From NCBI GenBank assembly GCA_023433705.1, contig JAEYUC010000095.1, positions 62,001 to 126,000 on the forward strand: 64,000 nucleotides of DNA. The letters are read 5' to 3'. The notes beneath the pieces are model-generated. The model had not been told where the DNA came from. It saw nothing but the letters and a program-made list of their open reading frames with translations, and searched no databases. A program made the translations under genes and the position numbers. Numbering within the stretch: the stretch's first letter is position 1; the number at the start of each line of letters is the position of its first letter. The stretch is from Pseudomonadota bacterium. GTDB taxonomy: Bacteria; Pseudomonadota; Gammaproteobacteria; Steroidobacterales; Steroidobacteraceae. Below, piece after piece: positions 26,883-35,299 of this stretch.

Positions 26883-29735
26883 TCACGCGACCTTTGCCGA
26901 TGAGTCGAGCGCCTCGAGCTCGGAGAGTGCGACGGTGCGCTGCGCGCGCAGCTTGGTCACCGAGGCGGCGAGGTCCGTGAGGTCGCCGTTGCGCGCGGAG
27001 TGCTCGATCTGCCGCGCGATCGCCGCGACGTTCGTCGCGCCGAGATTGGCGCTCGAGCTCTTCAACGTGTGCGCGGCGCGCGCGACGCCCTCGGCGTCGC
27101 CGACCTTCATCGCATTGTCGATGTCGGCGAGCAGCTGCGAGGAGTCGTCCCGATAGAGCGCGATCAACCGCGCCAGCAGGCGGTCGTTGCCGTCCGGATC
27201 GAGCTGGCGCACCGCGTCGATCGCCGAATGATCGAGCGTCACCTTGTTGGCCGCCGAGCGCGACACCTTCGACGGCAGCAGGATGTTGCGCAGCTGCGCG
27301 AGCGTGAAGGGTTTGGCCAGGTAATCGTTCATGCCGGCCGCGAGACAGGCCTCGCGGTCGCCGGCGAGCGCGTTGGCGGTGAGCGCGACCACGCGCGTCG
27401 GATCCTTCTTTTTCGCGGCCTCGCGCTCACGCAGCTTGCGCGTCGCGATGAAGCCGTCCATGACCGGCATCTGGCAGTCCATGAGCACGACGTCGAAGTC
27501 CTGCTTCTCGAGTGCGTCCAGCGCCTCGACGCCGTTGCCGGCGTGCATCGCGTCGCATCCCAGGCGCTGCAGCATCTCGAGCGCGAGCGTGCGGTTGACC
27601 ATGTTGTCTTCGACGAGCAGGACGGACAGGTGATCGAGCACGGGTTCGTTCTCCGGTGCGAGCATGGCGGGAGCGGAGCTGACTTCCTGGAAGGGCACGG
27701 CCTGCAACGCTTCGTGCAGGGCGCGGCGCAGCATGCTCTGACGCACGGGCTTGGCGAGACGGCGCAGCGGGGCGAGCTGCGAGGCGAGACCCGTTTCCAG
27801 GTCGTCCGCGACCGAGCTCACCATGATCGCCGGGATCGACTTGTAGCGCGCGTCGCCGCGCACCGCCAACAACCAGTCGACGCCGTTCTGCTCGGGCATG
27901 TGCCAGTCGAGCACGATGATCTTCGGCGGCGTGTTGGCGGCCTGCATCGCGTCGAGGTGTTTCTGCGCTTCCATCGCGCTCGCGGCGGTCGCGACGACGA
28001 AGCCCCAGGCCTCGAGCTGCGACGCGAGGATCTCCACGTTGATCGCGCTGTCGTCGACCACGAGCACGCGCGTGCCCGGCGCGAGCATGAGGCCTTGCGA
28101 AGAGTCGGAGGTAATCGCCGGCGTGGCCGGCAGCGTGATCGCGAGCGAGAATGTCGAGCCGACGCCCGGCTGGCTGACCACGGTGATGTCGCCGCCCATG
28201 AGCGTCGCGAGCTGACGGCTGATCGCGAGGCCCAGGCCGGTACCACCGAAGCGGCGAGTGGTCGAGCCGTCTTCCTGCACGAACGCGTCGAAAATGGCGG
28301 CTTGATTCTCGGGCAGGATGCCGGTGCCGGTGTCCACCACGTCGATGACCAGCGACACATGCGTCTCGGAGGGATTCACGCCGCGGGCGCGGACCAGCAC
28401 GTGGCCGCTGGCCGTGAACTTGAGCGCGTTCGACACCAGGTTCATGAGGATCTGGCGGATGCGCAGCTCGTCTCCCTTCGCCCAGCGATGCAGGTACGGG
28501 TCGATGTCGAGCAGTAGTTCGATGCCCTTCTGGTGCGCGCGCTGCGCGAAGAGGTCGATGACTTCTTCCACCACCTGGCGGATGTCGAGGTCCTGCGCCT
28601 CGAGGCGCAGCTTGCCGGCCTCGATCTTCGAGAAGTCGAGGATGTCGTTGATGATCGCGAGCAACGCGTCGGCCGAGCTCTGGATCGTCGCGGCGAAGCG
28701 GCGCTGGCGCGGATCGAGCTTCGAATCCAGCAGAAGTTCGGTCATGCCCAGCACGCCGTTCATCGGCGTGCGGATCTCGTGCGACATGCGCGCGAGGAAT
28801 TCCGACTTGGCGCGTGAAGCCGCCTCGGCGACGCGGCAGGCCTCGACGCTGTCGTTCATCGCCTGGCGCAGCGTCGCGTTCGCGTCGAAGAGGCTCTTGG
28901 TGCGCTCGACGACCTGCTGTTCGAGGTATTCGTGCTGCTTCGCGAGCTCCTGCTCGCGGTTCTCGATCTGGTCGAGCATGCCGTTGAAGCCGCGCAGCAG
29001 GTGACCGATCTCGTCGTCGCTCGTGACCGCGGCGCGCCTGGAGTAATCGCCGTGCTCGGCGCGCTGCATGACCTCGACGAGATGCATGAGCGGCGTCGCG
29101 ATCTGCCGCTGCACCCTGCGCGCGAGTAGCCAGGCGATGGCGAACGCGACCACCGAACCACCGAGCAGCATCGCGAGCTGCGCGAGCATGGCTTCCTGCA
29201 TCTCGGAGAGATTCGAACGCACGTAGAGATGACCGATGATCTTGCCGTCGTCGGCGATCGGGTAGACGAGGTGCAGCGCGGAGAGCCCGTCGAAGCGATG
29301 CAGGTGCTCGTTGCTTGCGATGGCGGCCTGCTGCCATTTTTCGATCTCGGTCGGCTCGCCGGTCGGGTTGCGTGTGAGCATCGCGCGGTTGCCCGCGTAG
29401 TGCATGAGCACGTGTTTCTGGTCGTCGATCAGCAGCGCTTCTTCGACGTTCGGTTCTATGCGCAGTGCGCTGACCAGCGCTTCAGACTGGCGGAAGTCCT
29501 TGCTGATGAGCGTGCCCGTGCTGCGCGCGGCGACGACACGCGCGACCGCATTGAGGTGCTCGTACGCCTCATTGTGCGTGTAGAAGTAGGAAAAGGTGGC
29601 CTGCGTGAGCGCCGCGATCAGCAACGCCATCGAAGCCGACAGCGCACTGGCGGCGATCAGCTTCGTTCTCAACGGCAAATGTGCGAGTTGCAGCCACTTC
29701 ATGTGTCGATTCGTCGTCCTGGCGCTGTCCGGCAT
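26883..29735 (-). CDS. BarA-like hybrid sensor histidine kinase with two receivers and Hpt
   Basis: 950 aa. Membrane helix 1 (about residues 25-48), a periplasmic sensor of ~130 residues, membrane helix 2 (about 185-205), HAMP, a coiled coil with EQELAKQHEYLEQQV, HisKA (H-box MSHEIRTPMNGVLG), HATPase (N-box NLVSNALKFT, DTGTGI, GGTGLGLAI), receiver 1 (IVLDWHMPEQNG), receiver 2 (VLMDCQMPVMDG) and a C-terminal Hpt domain with AAHTLKSSSANLG. The layout is that of BarA/GacS-type unorthodox kinases with an additional receiver. The REC-PAS-GGDEF-EAL gene is 1 nt downstream and is the likely phosphoacceptor. Signal unknown. Confidence 0.93.
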   Translation of the reverse strand: MPDSARTTNRHMKWLQLAHLPLRTKLIAASALSASMALLIAALTQATFSYFYTHNEAYEHLNAVARVVAARSTGTLISKDFRQSEALVSALRIEPNVEEALLIDDQKHVLMHYAGNRAMLTRNPTGEPTEIEKWQQAAIASNEHLHRFDGLSALHLVYPIADDGKIIGHLYVRSNLSEMQEAMLAQLAMLLGGSVVAFAIAWLLARRVQRQIATPLMHLVEVMQRAEHGDYSRRAAVTSDDEIGHLLRGFNGMLDQIENREQELAKQHEYLEQQVVERTKSLFDANATLRQAMNDSVEACRVAEAASRAKSEFLARMSHEIRTPMNGVLGMTELLLDSKLDPRQRRFAATIQSSADALLAIINDILDFSKIEAGKLRLEAQDLDIRQVVEEVIDLFAQRAHQKGIELLLDIDPYLHRWAKGDELRIRQILMNLVSNALKFTASGHVLVRARGVNPSETHVSLVIDVVDTGTGILPENQAAIFDAFVQEDGSTTRRFGGTGLGLAISRQLATLMGGDITVVSQPGVGSTFSLAITLPATPAITSDSSQGLMLAPGTRVLVVDDSAINVEILASQLEAWGFVVATAASAMEAQKHLDAMQAANTPPKIIVLDWHMPEQNGVDWLLAVRGDARYKSIPAIMVSSVADDLETGLASQLAPLRRLAKPVRQSMLRRALHEALQAVPFQEVSSAPAMLAPENEPVLDHLSVLLVEDNMVNRTLALEMLQRLGCDAMHAGNGVEALDALEKQDFDVVLMDCQMPVMDGFIATRKLREREAAKKKDPTRVVALTANALAGDREACLAAGMNDYLAKPFTLAQLRNILLPSKVSRSAANKVTLDHSAIDAVRQLDPDGNDRLLARLIALYRDDSSQLLADIDNAMKVGDAEGVARAAHTLKSSSANLGATNVAAIARQIEHSARNGDLTDLAASVTKLRAQRTVALSELEALDSSAKVA

Positions 29736-29903
29736 GGCGCCCCGTTGATGCGTATCGGCTTGATTCCGTTCACACTTGATCGCGGGGGCGCGAATTGAGA
29801 GCCGTATCCCACCCCTGAAGATTCGACTTGATAAGGAACGGCCTCACACCCCGGTGGCAGGGGATTGCCGCAGCGCTAAGCTGTTGTTTTTGCGGGGATT
29901 GCC

Positions 29904-29932
29904 TTGACAGGCGAGGGCGAGGCCTAGAGAAT
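29904..29932 (+). promoter_or_regulatory. Candidate sigma70 promoter for tRNA-Met
   Basis: TTGACA (29904-29909), 17 nt spacer, GAGAAT (29927-29932), about 57 nt upstream of the tRNA and followed by a GC-rich stretch CGCGGCCCC as in stringently controlled stable-RNA promoters. The -35 box is a perfect consensus. The rest of the 254 bp gap between the kinase start and the tRNA shows nothing else I can assign. Confidence 0.55.
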
Positions 29933-29989
29933 CGCGGCCCCTTCGCACTGGCCTCAGCCCGGTGCGGGATTCCCCGTCGGATGGGACGT

Positions 29990-30066
29990 GGAAAGGTAGC
30001 TCAGCTGGTTAGAGCACGGCACTCATAATGCCGGGGTCGAGGGTTCGATTCCCTCCCTTTCCACCA
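29990..30066 (+). tRNA. tRNA-Met (anticodon CAT, elongator type)
   Basis: 77 nt with encoded CCA. Acceptor GGAAAGG/CCTTTCC, discriminator A, D-arm AGCTCAGCTGGTTAGAGC, anticodon stem CGGCA/TGCCG with loop CTCATAA, T-loop TTCGATT. CAT could also belong to the lysidine-modified tRNA-Ile2, but the base-paired acceptor and GGGGTC variable region resemble elongator Met. The first accessory genes of this part of the window follow directly. Confidence 0.93.
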
Positions 30067-30123
30067 CTTCTTTCAAAACACCGTGCCATGCCCTAACAAG
30101 CCTAATGGGCGGCACAACGCTGG

Positions 30124-31341
30124 TCAGTATCGCCCCGCCAGAATCCATTCCAGCGCTGCATCTTTGCCCGCACTGAATAGTCGCCAATCGGGGTCGATTC
30201 TCTGGTCAGGGAACACCGCGTCCGTTTCAGATTCCGGCTGAAATCTGTACCTGAGCTTCGAGCAGGAGACACGCAGCTTCGAGGACGGCAGCGTGAACAA
30301 GTGATTCTCCTGGTATCCGTTGGGGCGCGCTCCCGTGGGTTCACCGACCAGCGTTGCTTCCGTCTCCCTGCGAAGATCGGTGACGTTCGTCATGCCGGCT
30401 GAAAATGTACCGCGGCCGGTAATGACAAAGAGGCGTCCTGCCCGGTTCAACGCGGGCATGAATATGAGCTTGTAGATGAGATATTCGCGTCCATGGGAGT
30501 AGTTTCCCCCTTCATTCCAGCGCATATCGATGATCAGACGATCTGCCGGAAACTTTCCGACGTAGTCCCAAAGCTTTGCGGACTGCGCCTGCAGGTCGCG
30601 GAAGGAGCGGAAATTGACGTACACCGTTCTCGAGTCGGAAAGGTACGTAAACCAGAGTGCATCCTCAGGGTGCTGAAAGGGCAACGGCACCGGTTCGGTA
30701 GCAATCTGCTCCGAAGCGCTGGCGCCTGCCGGGACTGGCCGAATCCGCAGCTTGAAGCGTCGGCCGGAATCGTCCTCGAAAGTGAAATCCGCGGGACCCA
30801 ATCGCGGAAGCACACCGAGGGCAGCCAGCGGTTCGACGCTCATCAGTAGCTTTGCGCTGCTGTTCAGCACATACCATCGATTCTCGGCTTGCGGAATCAA
30901 CTGTTCTATCTTCTCGTGGGCTTCCTCAATGGAGTGAGATCCGATCGAGATGATCCTGGCTCCGAGTGCCTCGCGGTATTCAGGAGCCGCACGGACAACC
31001 CTCAAATCGTTGCCAAACCAGAAAACCTGCAGCGGAAATCTCTCATACAAACCCGACGTGTCCAGAAATGTGTGCCCGTCGCCGATGAGCGCCGCGAGGC
31101 GCTGCAACCCTACAACTACTTCGTAATCCTTCATCGACGGGATGCGCTGGCGCAGGTTGGATACTTCCCGGTCGAAATCCGCCTTGCTGATGAAATGATG
31201 GGGATCCCGGTGTTTCGTCGTGATTTCTCGAGCGAAATACTCGAGATCCTGTCGCCACTGTTCAGACTTCAAAGCTGGAAGCGAAGCTTCAGCGCAAGCA
31301 AAGCTCGAGGCGAGGAGAAAGACGCAGAGCAGGTATTTCAC
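30124..31341 (-). CDS. Secreted S41-type peptidase-like protein
   Basis: 405 aa with a signal peptide (MKYLLCVFLLASSFACAEA; the Cys16 before Ala could also be a lipidation site although the lipobox is poor). The C-terminal half resembles the S41/tail-specific protease core: RLIIDMRWNEGG, then GRGTFSAGMTN with the putative nucleophilic Ser, and VGEPTGARPNGYQEN. No PDZ domain is obvious. I cannot locate the partner Lys with confidence, so activity is uncertain. Base composition is visibly lower in GC than the surrounding genes and rare codons are common, suggesting later acquisition next to tRNA-Met. Confidence 0.75.
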   Translation of the reverse strand: MKYLLCVFLLASSFACAEASLPALKSEQWRQDLEYFAREITTKHRDPHHFISKADFDREVSNLRQRIPSMKDYEVVVGLQRLAALIGDGHTFLDTSGLYERFPLQVFWFGNDLRVVRAAPEYREALGARIISIGSHSIEEAHEKIEQLIPQAENRWYVLNSSAKLLMSVEPLAALGVLPRLGPADFTFEDDSGRRFKLRIRPVPAGASASEQIATEPVPLPFQHPEDALWFTYLSDSRTVYVNFRSFRDLQAQSAKLWDYVGKFPADRLIIDMRWNEGGNYSHGREYLIYKLIFMPALNRAGRLFVITGRGTFSAGMTNVTDLRRETEATLVGEPTGARPNGYQENHLFTLPSSKLRVSCSKLRYRFQPESETDAVFPDQRIDPDWRLFSAGKDAALEWILAGRY

Positions 31342-31549
31342 AAGTCAGACCAACCTTTCATTCGAGAGACGTGAAATTTCTGAGACAGCATCGTAGACGG
31401 CAACTCCCAGGTCACCAAATGCCGCAAAGTGTTACCTATGTGTCCGAAATGCCGCGACCCATCAGCCCGAAACATCATTCACATGGGTATCGCCTTGGCG
31501 GCGAACAGGGCCAACCGCAGCGCCGGTTCGGCTATGGCATCCTGCATCG

Positions 31550-33232
31550 ATGGTCATTCTTGGAACCCGCGGACGCAGGTGGCTCGGAGTAGCGATCGCC
31601 GCGGCGCTGGTCGCAATCCTGGCCGCGATGCTGCTGAAACCCACGCTCGAACGCGCCGTCCGCGAGCGGATCGAATCTTCAGCTCGGCGCCATGGCATGG
31701 TTGCCCGAATCAGTTCGGTCCGCGTCGGCGTCTGGCCCTTCTTGCGACTGGAGGGTTTCGATCTCGATCTTGGCCATGGCGCGCGACTGCATGCCGACAC
31801 GATCGTCGCTACCTATCCAGGCGGACTGCGACTCGCGGTTCGGTCTGCCAATCTTGTCGGCCCAGCAGGTTTAAGGGTCAGCTCCCCAGCTACTGCCTGG
31901 CACGTGGCGGGATTTCCCGACGAGGGCCTCCGACTCACACTGGTCGAACCGCAGGCCGGCCTGTCGATTCGCCAGCAGGCGGACTCGGCGGGCAGGGAGT
32001 GGATAGTCGAAGCACGTGGGCTCGATATCGGTCGTCTGATGGACGTGCGGCGCGAAGGTAACCCGCTGCTCGTGGGTGGGATCGCGGACGGCCGCGTGAA
32101 TTTTCGAACGAGCGGGGATGCGCTCCGTTTCCACGTCGACATCGGCGCGCGCGGTGCGCGCTTCGGGGCGCTGGCGAACAGCACCGGTGACAAACCACAT
32201 CTCGGCGATGCGACGGACGTGACGCTGCGATTCGATGGCACCGTGCAGCGTGCCGAGGGCACGACCGAAATCCCCGAGTTCCAGGGAACGTTGGCGGGTG
32301 CGGATCTGTGGGGCTCGATAAAACTGCGCGACATGGACGCTGATCCGAATGTCGACCTTGCACTCGGCGTGCAACGACTGGAGTTCGGGCGCCTGCTGGG
32401 CGCAGCCGGGCTCGCGGTGCCCGAAAGTCTCGGACTGGCGCCCGGTGACGGTGACCTTGGATCGGCCACGATAGATGTGCGTGTTAGCGGAAATCTCGCG
32501 GACCCTGCCGCTCTCGCGGTGAGTCAGAAGCTTGACTTCACTCCGCCAAACCAGATGCCGCGGGCGATCTCGCGCCTGCGCGGGGACTTCGTCTTCCGCC
32601 CCGAAGATGGAGTCGGCCCGCAGCACCCCGTCGCCGTCTCGCCCGCATCCCCCGACTTCATCGCGTTGCACGATATTCCGCCGCTGTTCGTGCGCACACT
32701 GCTCCTTGCCGAAGACGCGGGCTTCTACGGGCATGGTGGTATCGACCTGCGCGAACTACCTTCCGCGCTGTTGACCAACTTGTCGCGCGGGGGAGCGGCG
32801 CGCGGCGCGTCGACAATCACCCAGCAGCTGGCCAAGAACCTGTTCCTGTCGCGCGAAAAAGAGGTCGGTCGCAAGCTGCAGGAACTGGCGATCACGTTCC
32901 TGCTCGAGTCGGCGCTCGGCAAGGATCGTATCCTGGAGATCTACGTGAACATCATCGAATGGGGGCCGGAACTGCGTGGCCTTCGGCCCGCGGCCCGCCA
33001 CTATTTCGATTGCGAACCCCAGGCGTTGACGCCCGCGCAGATGGCCTTTTTGGTCGCGATCATTCCGGGGCCGATCAAGTACCAGCGTTCATTTGCGCGG
33101 GGCACGCCGGGGCCTGGCCTGCGTTTGTTGATCGACAACCTGCTGGCGAAGCTGCGGTCAGTGGATGCAATTGGCGAGGAGGAATATCAGCAAGCGCTCA
33201 GCGAGTCCATCTTCGTCAGCGGCGTTTCCTGA
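31550..33232 (+). CDS. AsmA-like domain fused to a GT51 peptidoglycan glycosyltransferase
   Basis: 560 aa. A single N-terminal membrane helix (about residues 10-30) is followed by some 330 residues of beta-rich sequence resembling the AsmA/DUF748 type (VRVGVWPFLRLEGFDLDL; repeated RLHADTIVATYPGG-like strands), and then a complete GT51 domain: catalytic LAEDAGFYGHGG, GASTITQQLAKNLFLSREKE, DRILEIYVNIIEWG. No transpeptidase domain follows. It is the second GT51 protein in this window besides MtgA. The AsmA-like part could act in lipid handling or tethering near the site of glycan synthesis; that is inference. Start ATG 31550; it has no close operon partner. Confidence 0.85.
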   Translation: MVILGTRGRRWLGVAIAAALVAILAAMLLKPTLERAVRERIESSARRHGMVARISSVRVGVWPFLRLEGFDLDLGHGARLHADTIVATYPGGLRLAVRSANLVGPAGLRVSSPATAWHVAGFPDEGLRLTLVEPQAGLSIRQQADSAGREWIVEARGLDIGRLMDVRREGNPLLVGGIADGRVNFRTSGDALRFHVDIGARGARFGALANSTGDKPHLGDATDVTLRFDGTVQRAEGTTEIPEFQGTLAGADLWGSIKLRDMDADPNVDLALGVQRLEFGRLLGAAGLAVPESLGLAPGDGDLGSATIDVRVSGNLADPAALAVSQKLDFTPPNQMPRAISRLRGDFVFRPEDGVGPQHPVAVSPASPDFIALHDIPPLFVRTLLLAEDAGFYGHGGIDLRELPSALLTNLSRGGAARGASTITQQLAKNLFLSREKEVGRKLQELAITFLLESALGKDRILEIYVNIIEWGPELRGLRPAARHYFDCEPQALTPAQMAFLVAIIPGPIKYQRSFARGTPGPGLRLLIDNLLAKLRSVDAIGEEEYQQALSESIFVSGVS

Positions 33233-33345
33233 ACTAACTACCGCAAGCATTCGCCCGGTGCTGTGTGGCGTACCTCGTATGCCAATAACATGCATTGATC
33301 ATCCTGTCCAAACTAGAGGTTAGCGAGCGGACAACTGCTGGCTAT

Positions 33346-33374
33346 TTGCGGATTTCTCGCATCGCGACTAGATT
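33346..33374 (+). promoter_or_regulatory. Candidate promoter for the exported TPR protein
   Basis: TTGCGG (33346-33351), 17 nt spacer, TAGATT (33369-33374), about 30 nt upstream of ATG 33406, which has GGGGAG at 33393-33398 as ribosome binding site. The 173 bp gap upstream has no gene. Confidence 0.35.
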
Positions 33375-33405
33375 GTTTCGCGGCACAGGGAAGGGGAGTC
33401 AAGGA

Positions 33406-35175
33406 ATGATGCGATCGTTGATTTTCGTCTTCGGCATCGCCGCGAGTCTCCCGGCGCACGCGCAGCTGACGGCGCCGGTGAAGAATGGCGACACGACCAT
33501 CACGGTCACGGGCACTCGCGATTCGAAAGTAGAGATGAGCGACTGGCGCATGGCGGAGACGCCGCACGTCGTCGTGTTCAGTCAGAAGGACGACGAGGAC
33601 TTGCGTGCCACCGCGCACAACCTCGAGAAGCTCCACTTCCTGCTCTCGGCCTTGTTCGGCCGGGTGGATGCGCCGGACGAGACGATCAAGATCGCCGTGA
33701 CGATGATCGGGAATGCCGGGCAGTTCGAGCAGCTGCGACTGACGGACTTGCGCTGGCAATACGGCCCGTTTCCGCAGAAATTCTCGAAGACCATCTACTA
33801 CGATCCGCGCGAAGAAGGATCGGTGCTCGCATCGACCAGGGAGGGCGTAAACCTGGTTCTGAGCGCGTCGGCTGGCCGTGCGACGAACCGCAATTGCACG
33901 TGGGGAGAAGGTGATCCTCCCCTGGTCAGCTTTTCCGGAGCAAAACCACATCCCGACGCAGGGCTGGCCGAGGTTGTCAAACTACTTCCCGCGAACGAGC
34001 TGCTTTTCTGCCAGTCGGCCGAATCCAGACTCTACGCCGGCTTCGCCCAGAACTACCTGATGACCTATTTCCCGGCCGCATACCCGCGCTGGTTCCTGCA
34101 GGGTTTCGGCGAGTTGTTTGCGACGATGGAAACGGGCGATGACTACGTCCAGTACGGGCAACTTCCGAATGGCTTCTTCGAAGTCATGGAGCATTTCGGT
34201 AATTATCCGGTGACGGACATCCTCGACGGCCGCTATCTATTCGGGAAGAAGCGGGCGTGGACACCGTTTCACGCGTGGCGGCTGGTGCACTTTCTGTATT
34301 TCTCCGACGAGTGGAAGCCACGGTTGCAGGATTACCTGGGCGCCATGGCGCGAGGTGCCGACACGAAGAGCGCCGCGAGCGCCTTCGGCGATCCGGCCGG
34401 GCTTCAGAGCGCCCTGACCGCTTACCGGGGACGCAAGCTGGAGTTCGAGCGGATGGACTTTCCGCCCGAGCGCGCGCCGGAACCGACCATTCGTCAGATG
34501 ACCCGGGCCGAGGCCGGGCTGATCCAGGGCCGGCTCGAGCTGGGCGCGCGAATCGAGGTCCCCGCGGAAGAGAGTCCCGACCGCGCGGCGGCAATCGAGC
34601 GACGCGCGGCGTGGCTCGATCGACTTCGCGAGAATGCGCGGCAATTCCCCAACCTGATCGAACACCACCTGCTGTTGGCCGAAGCCGAGTGCCGGTCCGG
34701 CAATCCACAAGAGTGTCTCGAGGCCGCCGATCGCGCGATTGCACTGTCGCCCAAGGACGCAACAGCCCCGGTATGGAAAGGCACGGCGCTTGCGCAGCTC
34801 GCCGCGCGCGCGCCAACCGCCGAGCGGCAGCGCCGGCTCAAGGAAGCGCGACGTTTCATCGCGCAGGCCAATCGCCTGGACCCGGAAGGCATCCTTCCGC
34901 TCATCGCTTACTACAACAGTTTCGCCGTTGCCGGCGAGCATGCGCCGGACATGGCCGTCGAGGGGCTGGCCAAGATCGTTGCTTCTTCACCCGCCGCGCC
35001 CAGTCCGCGGCTGAAGCTCGGGGAGGAATTCATCAAGCGCGATCTGAAGGACGCAGCGCGCGACACGCTGCTGCCTGTCGCCAACGGGCCGTTCGAAACG
35101 CCTGAAAAGCCGGCCGCCGCGGCTTTGCTTCCCAAGTCGAAGGCCGAGGGCCAGGTGGTCGGCGAAGTCGAGTAA
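33406..35175 (+). CDS. Exported protein of unknown function with C-terminal TPR-like repeats
   Basis: 589 aa from ATG 33406. A signal peptide (residues 1-18, ending AHA) is followed by a region rich in aromatic and acidic residues including YPRWFLQGFGELFATM, similar to the peptidase-MA/DUF1570 type of fold but without an HExxH zinc motif, so an enzymatic role is doubtful. The last 200 residues hold helix pairs of TPR character (HHLLLAEAECRSGNPQECLE and repeats). Convergent with the gene remnant at 35176, stops abutting. Function unknown; probably periplasmic or cell-surface. Confidence 0.75.
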   Translation: MMRSLIFVFGIAASLPAHAQLTAPVKNGDTTITVTGTRDSKVEMSDWRMAETPHVVVFSQKDDEDLRATAHNLEKLHFLLSALFGRVDAPDETIKIAVTMIGNAGQFEQLRLTDLRWQYGPFPQKFSKTIYYDPREEGSVLASTREGVNLVLSASAGRATNRNCTWGEGDPPLVSFSGAKPHPDAGLAEVVKLLPANELLFCQSAESRLYAGFAQNYLMTYFPAAYPRWFLQGFGELFATMETGDDYVQYGQLPNGFFEVMEHFGNYPVTDILDGRYLFGKKRAWTPFHAWRLVHFLYFSDEWKPRLQDYLGAMARGADTKSAASAFGDPAGLQSALTAYRGRKLEFERMDFPPERAPEPTIRQMTRAEAGLIQGRLELGARIEVPAEESPDRAAAIERRAAWLDRLRENARQFPNLIEHHLLLAEAECRSGNPQECLEAADRAIALSPKDATAPVWKGTALAQLAARAPTAERQRRLKEARRFIAQANRLDPEGILPLIAYYNSFAVAGEHAPDMAVEGLAKIVASSPAAPSPRLKLGEEFIKRDLKDAARDTLLPVANGPFETPEKPAAAALLPKSKAEGQVVGEVE

Positions 35176-35298
35176 TCAGCTCTCCGAGATTTTCACGAAA
35201 CCCTGCTGGACCAGCTCGGTGTTGCGCGCCAGCACATCCTCCTTGATCCACCCATGGGCTTGGGCGGTCGCGCCGCAGAGCTCGAATTCCGCCGGCAA
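35176..35298 (-). pseudogene. Truncated remnant resembling the C-terminus of a DsrE-family protein
   Basis: In the minus frame ending at TGA 35178-35176 a block of about 39 residues (PAEFELCGATAQAHGWIKED... to ISES) has strong GC-rich third positions, as real genes here, and resembles the C-terminal end of DsrE/DsrF-like proteins (FxxCGxT...G...DL...V...G). It has no start codon in a sensible position and is directly behind the stop of the hydrolase-cupin gene, in a different reading frame. It looks like the leftover 3' end of a gene interrupted by rearrangement or the frameshifted end of a fusion. The family assignment is tentative. Confidence 0.45.
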
Positions 35299-35299
35299 C

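Noticed and set aside
29990..33232. A genomic island integrated at tRNA-Met
   Set aside because: No integrase, no repeat of the tRNA 3' end and no mobile genes were found; only composition of one gene suggests transfer.
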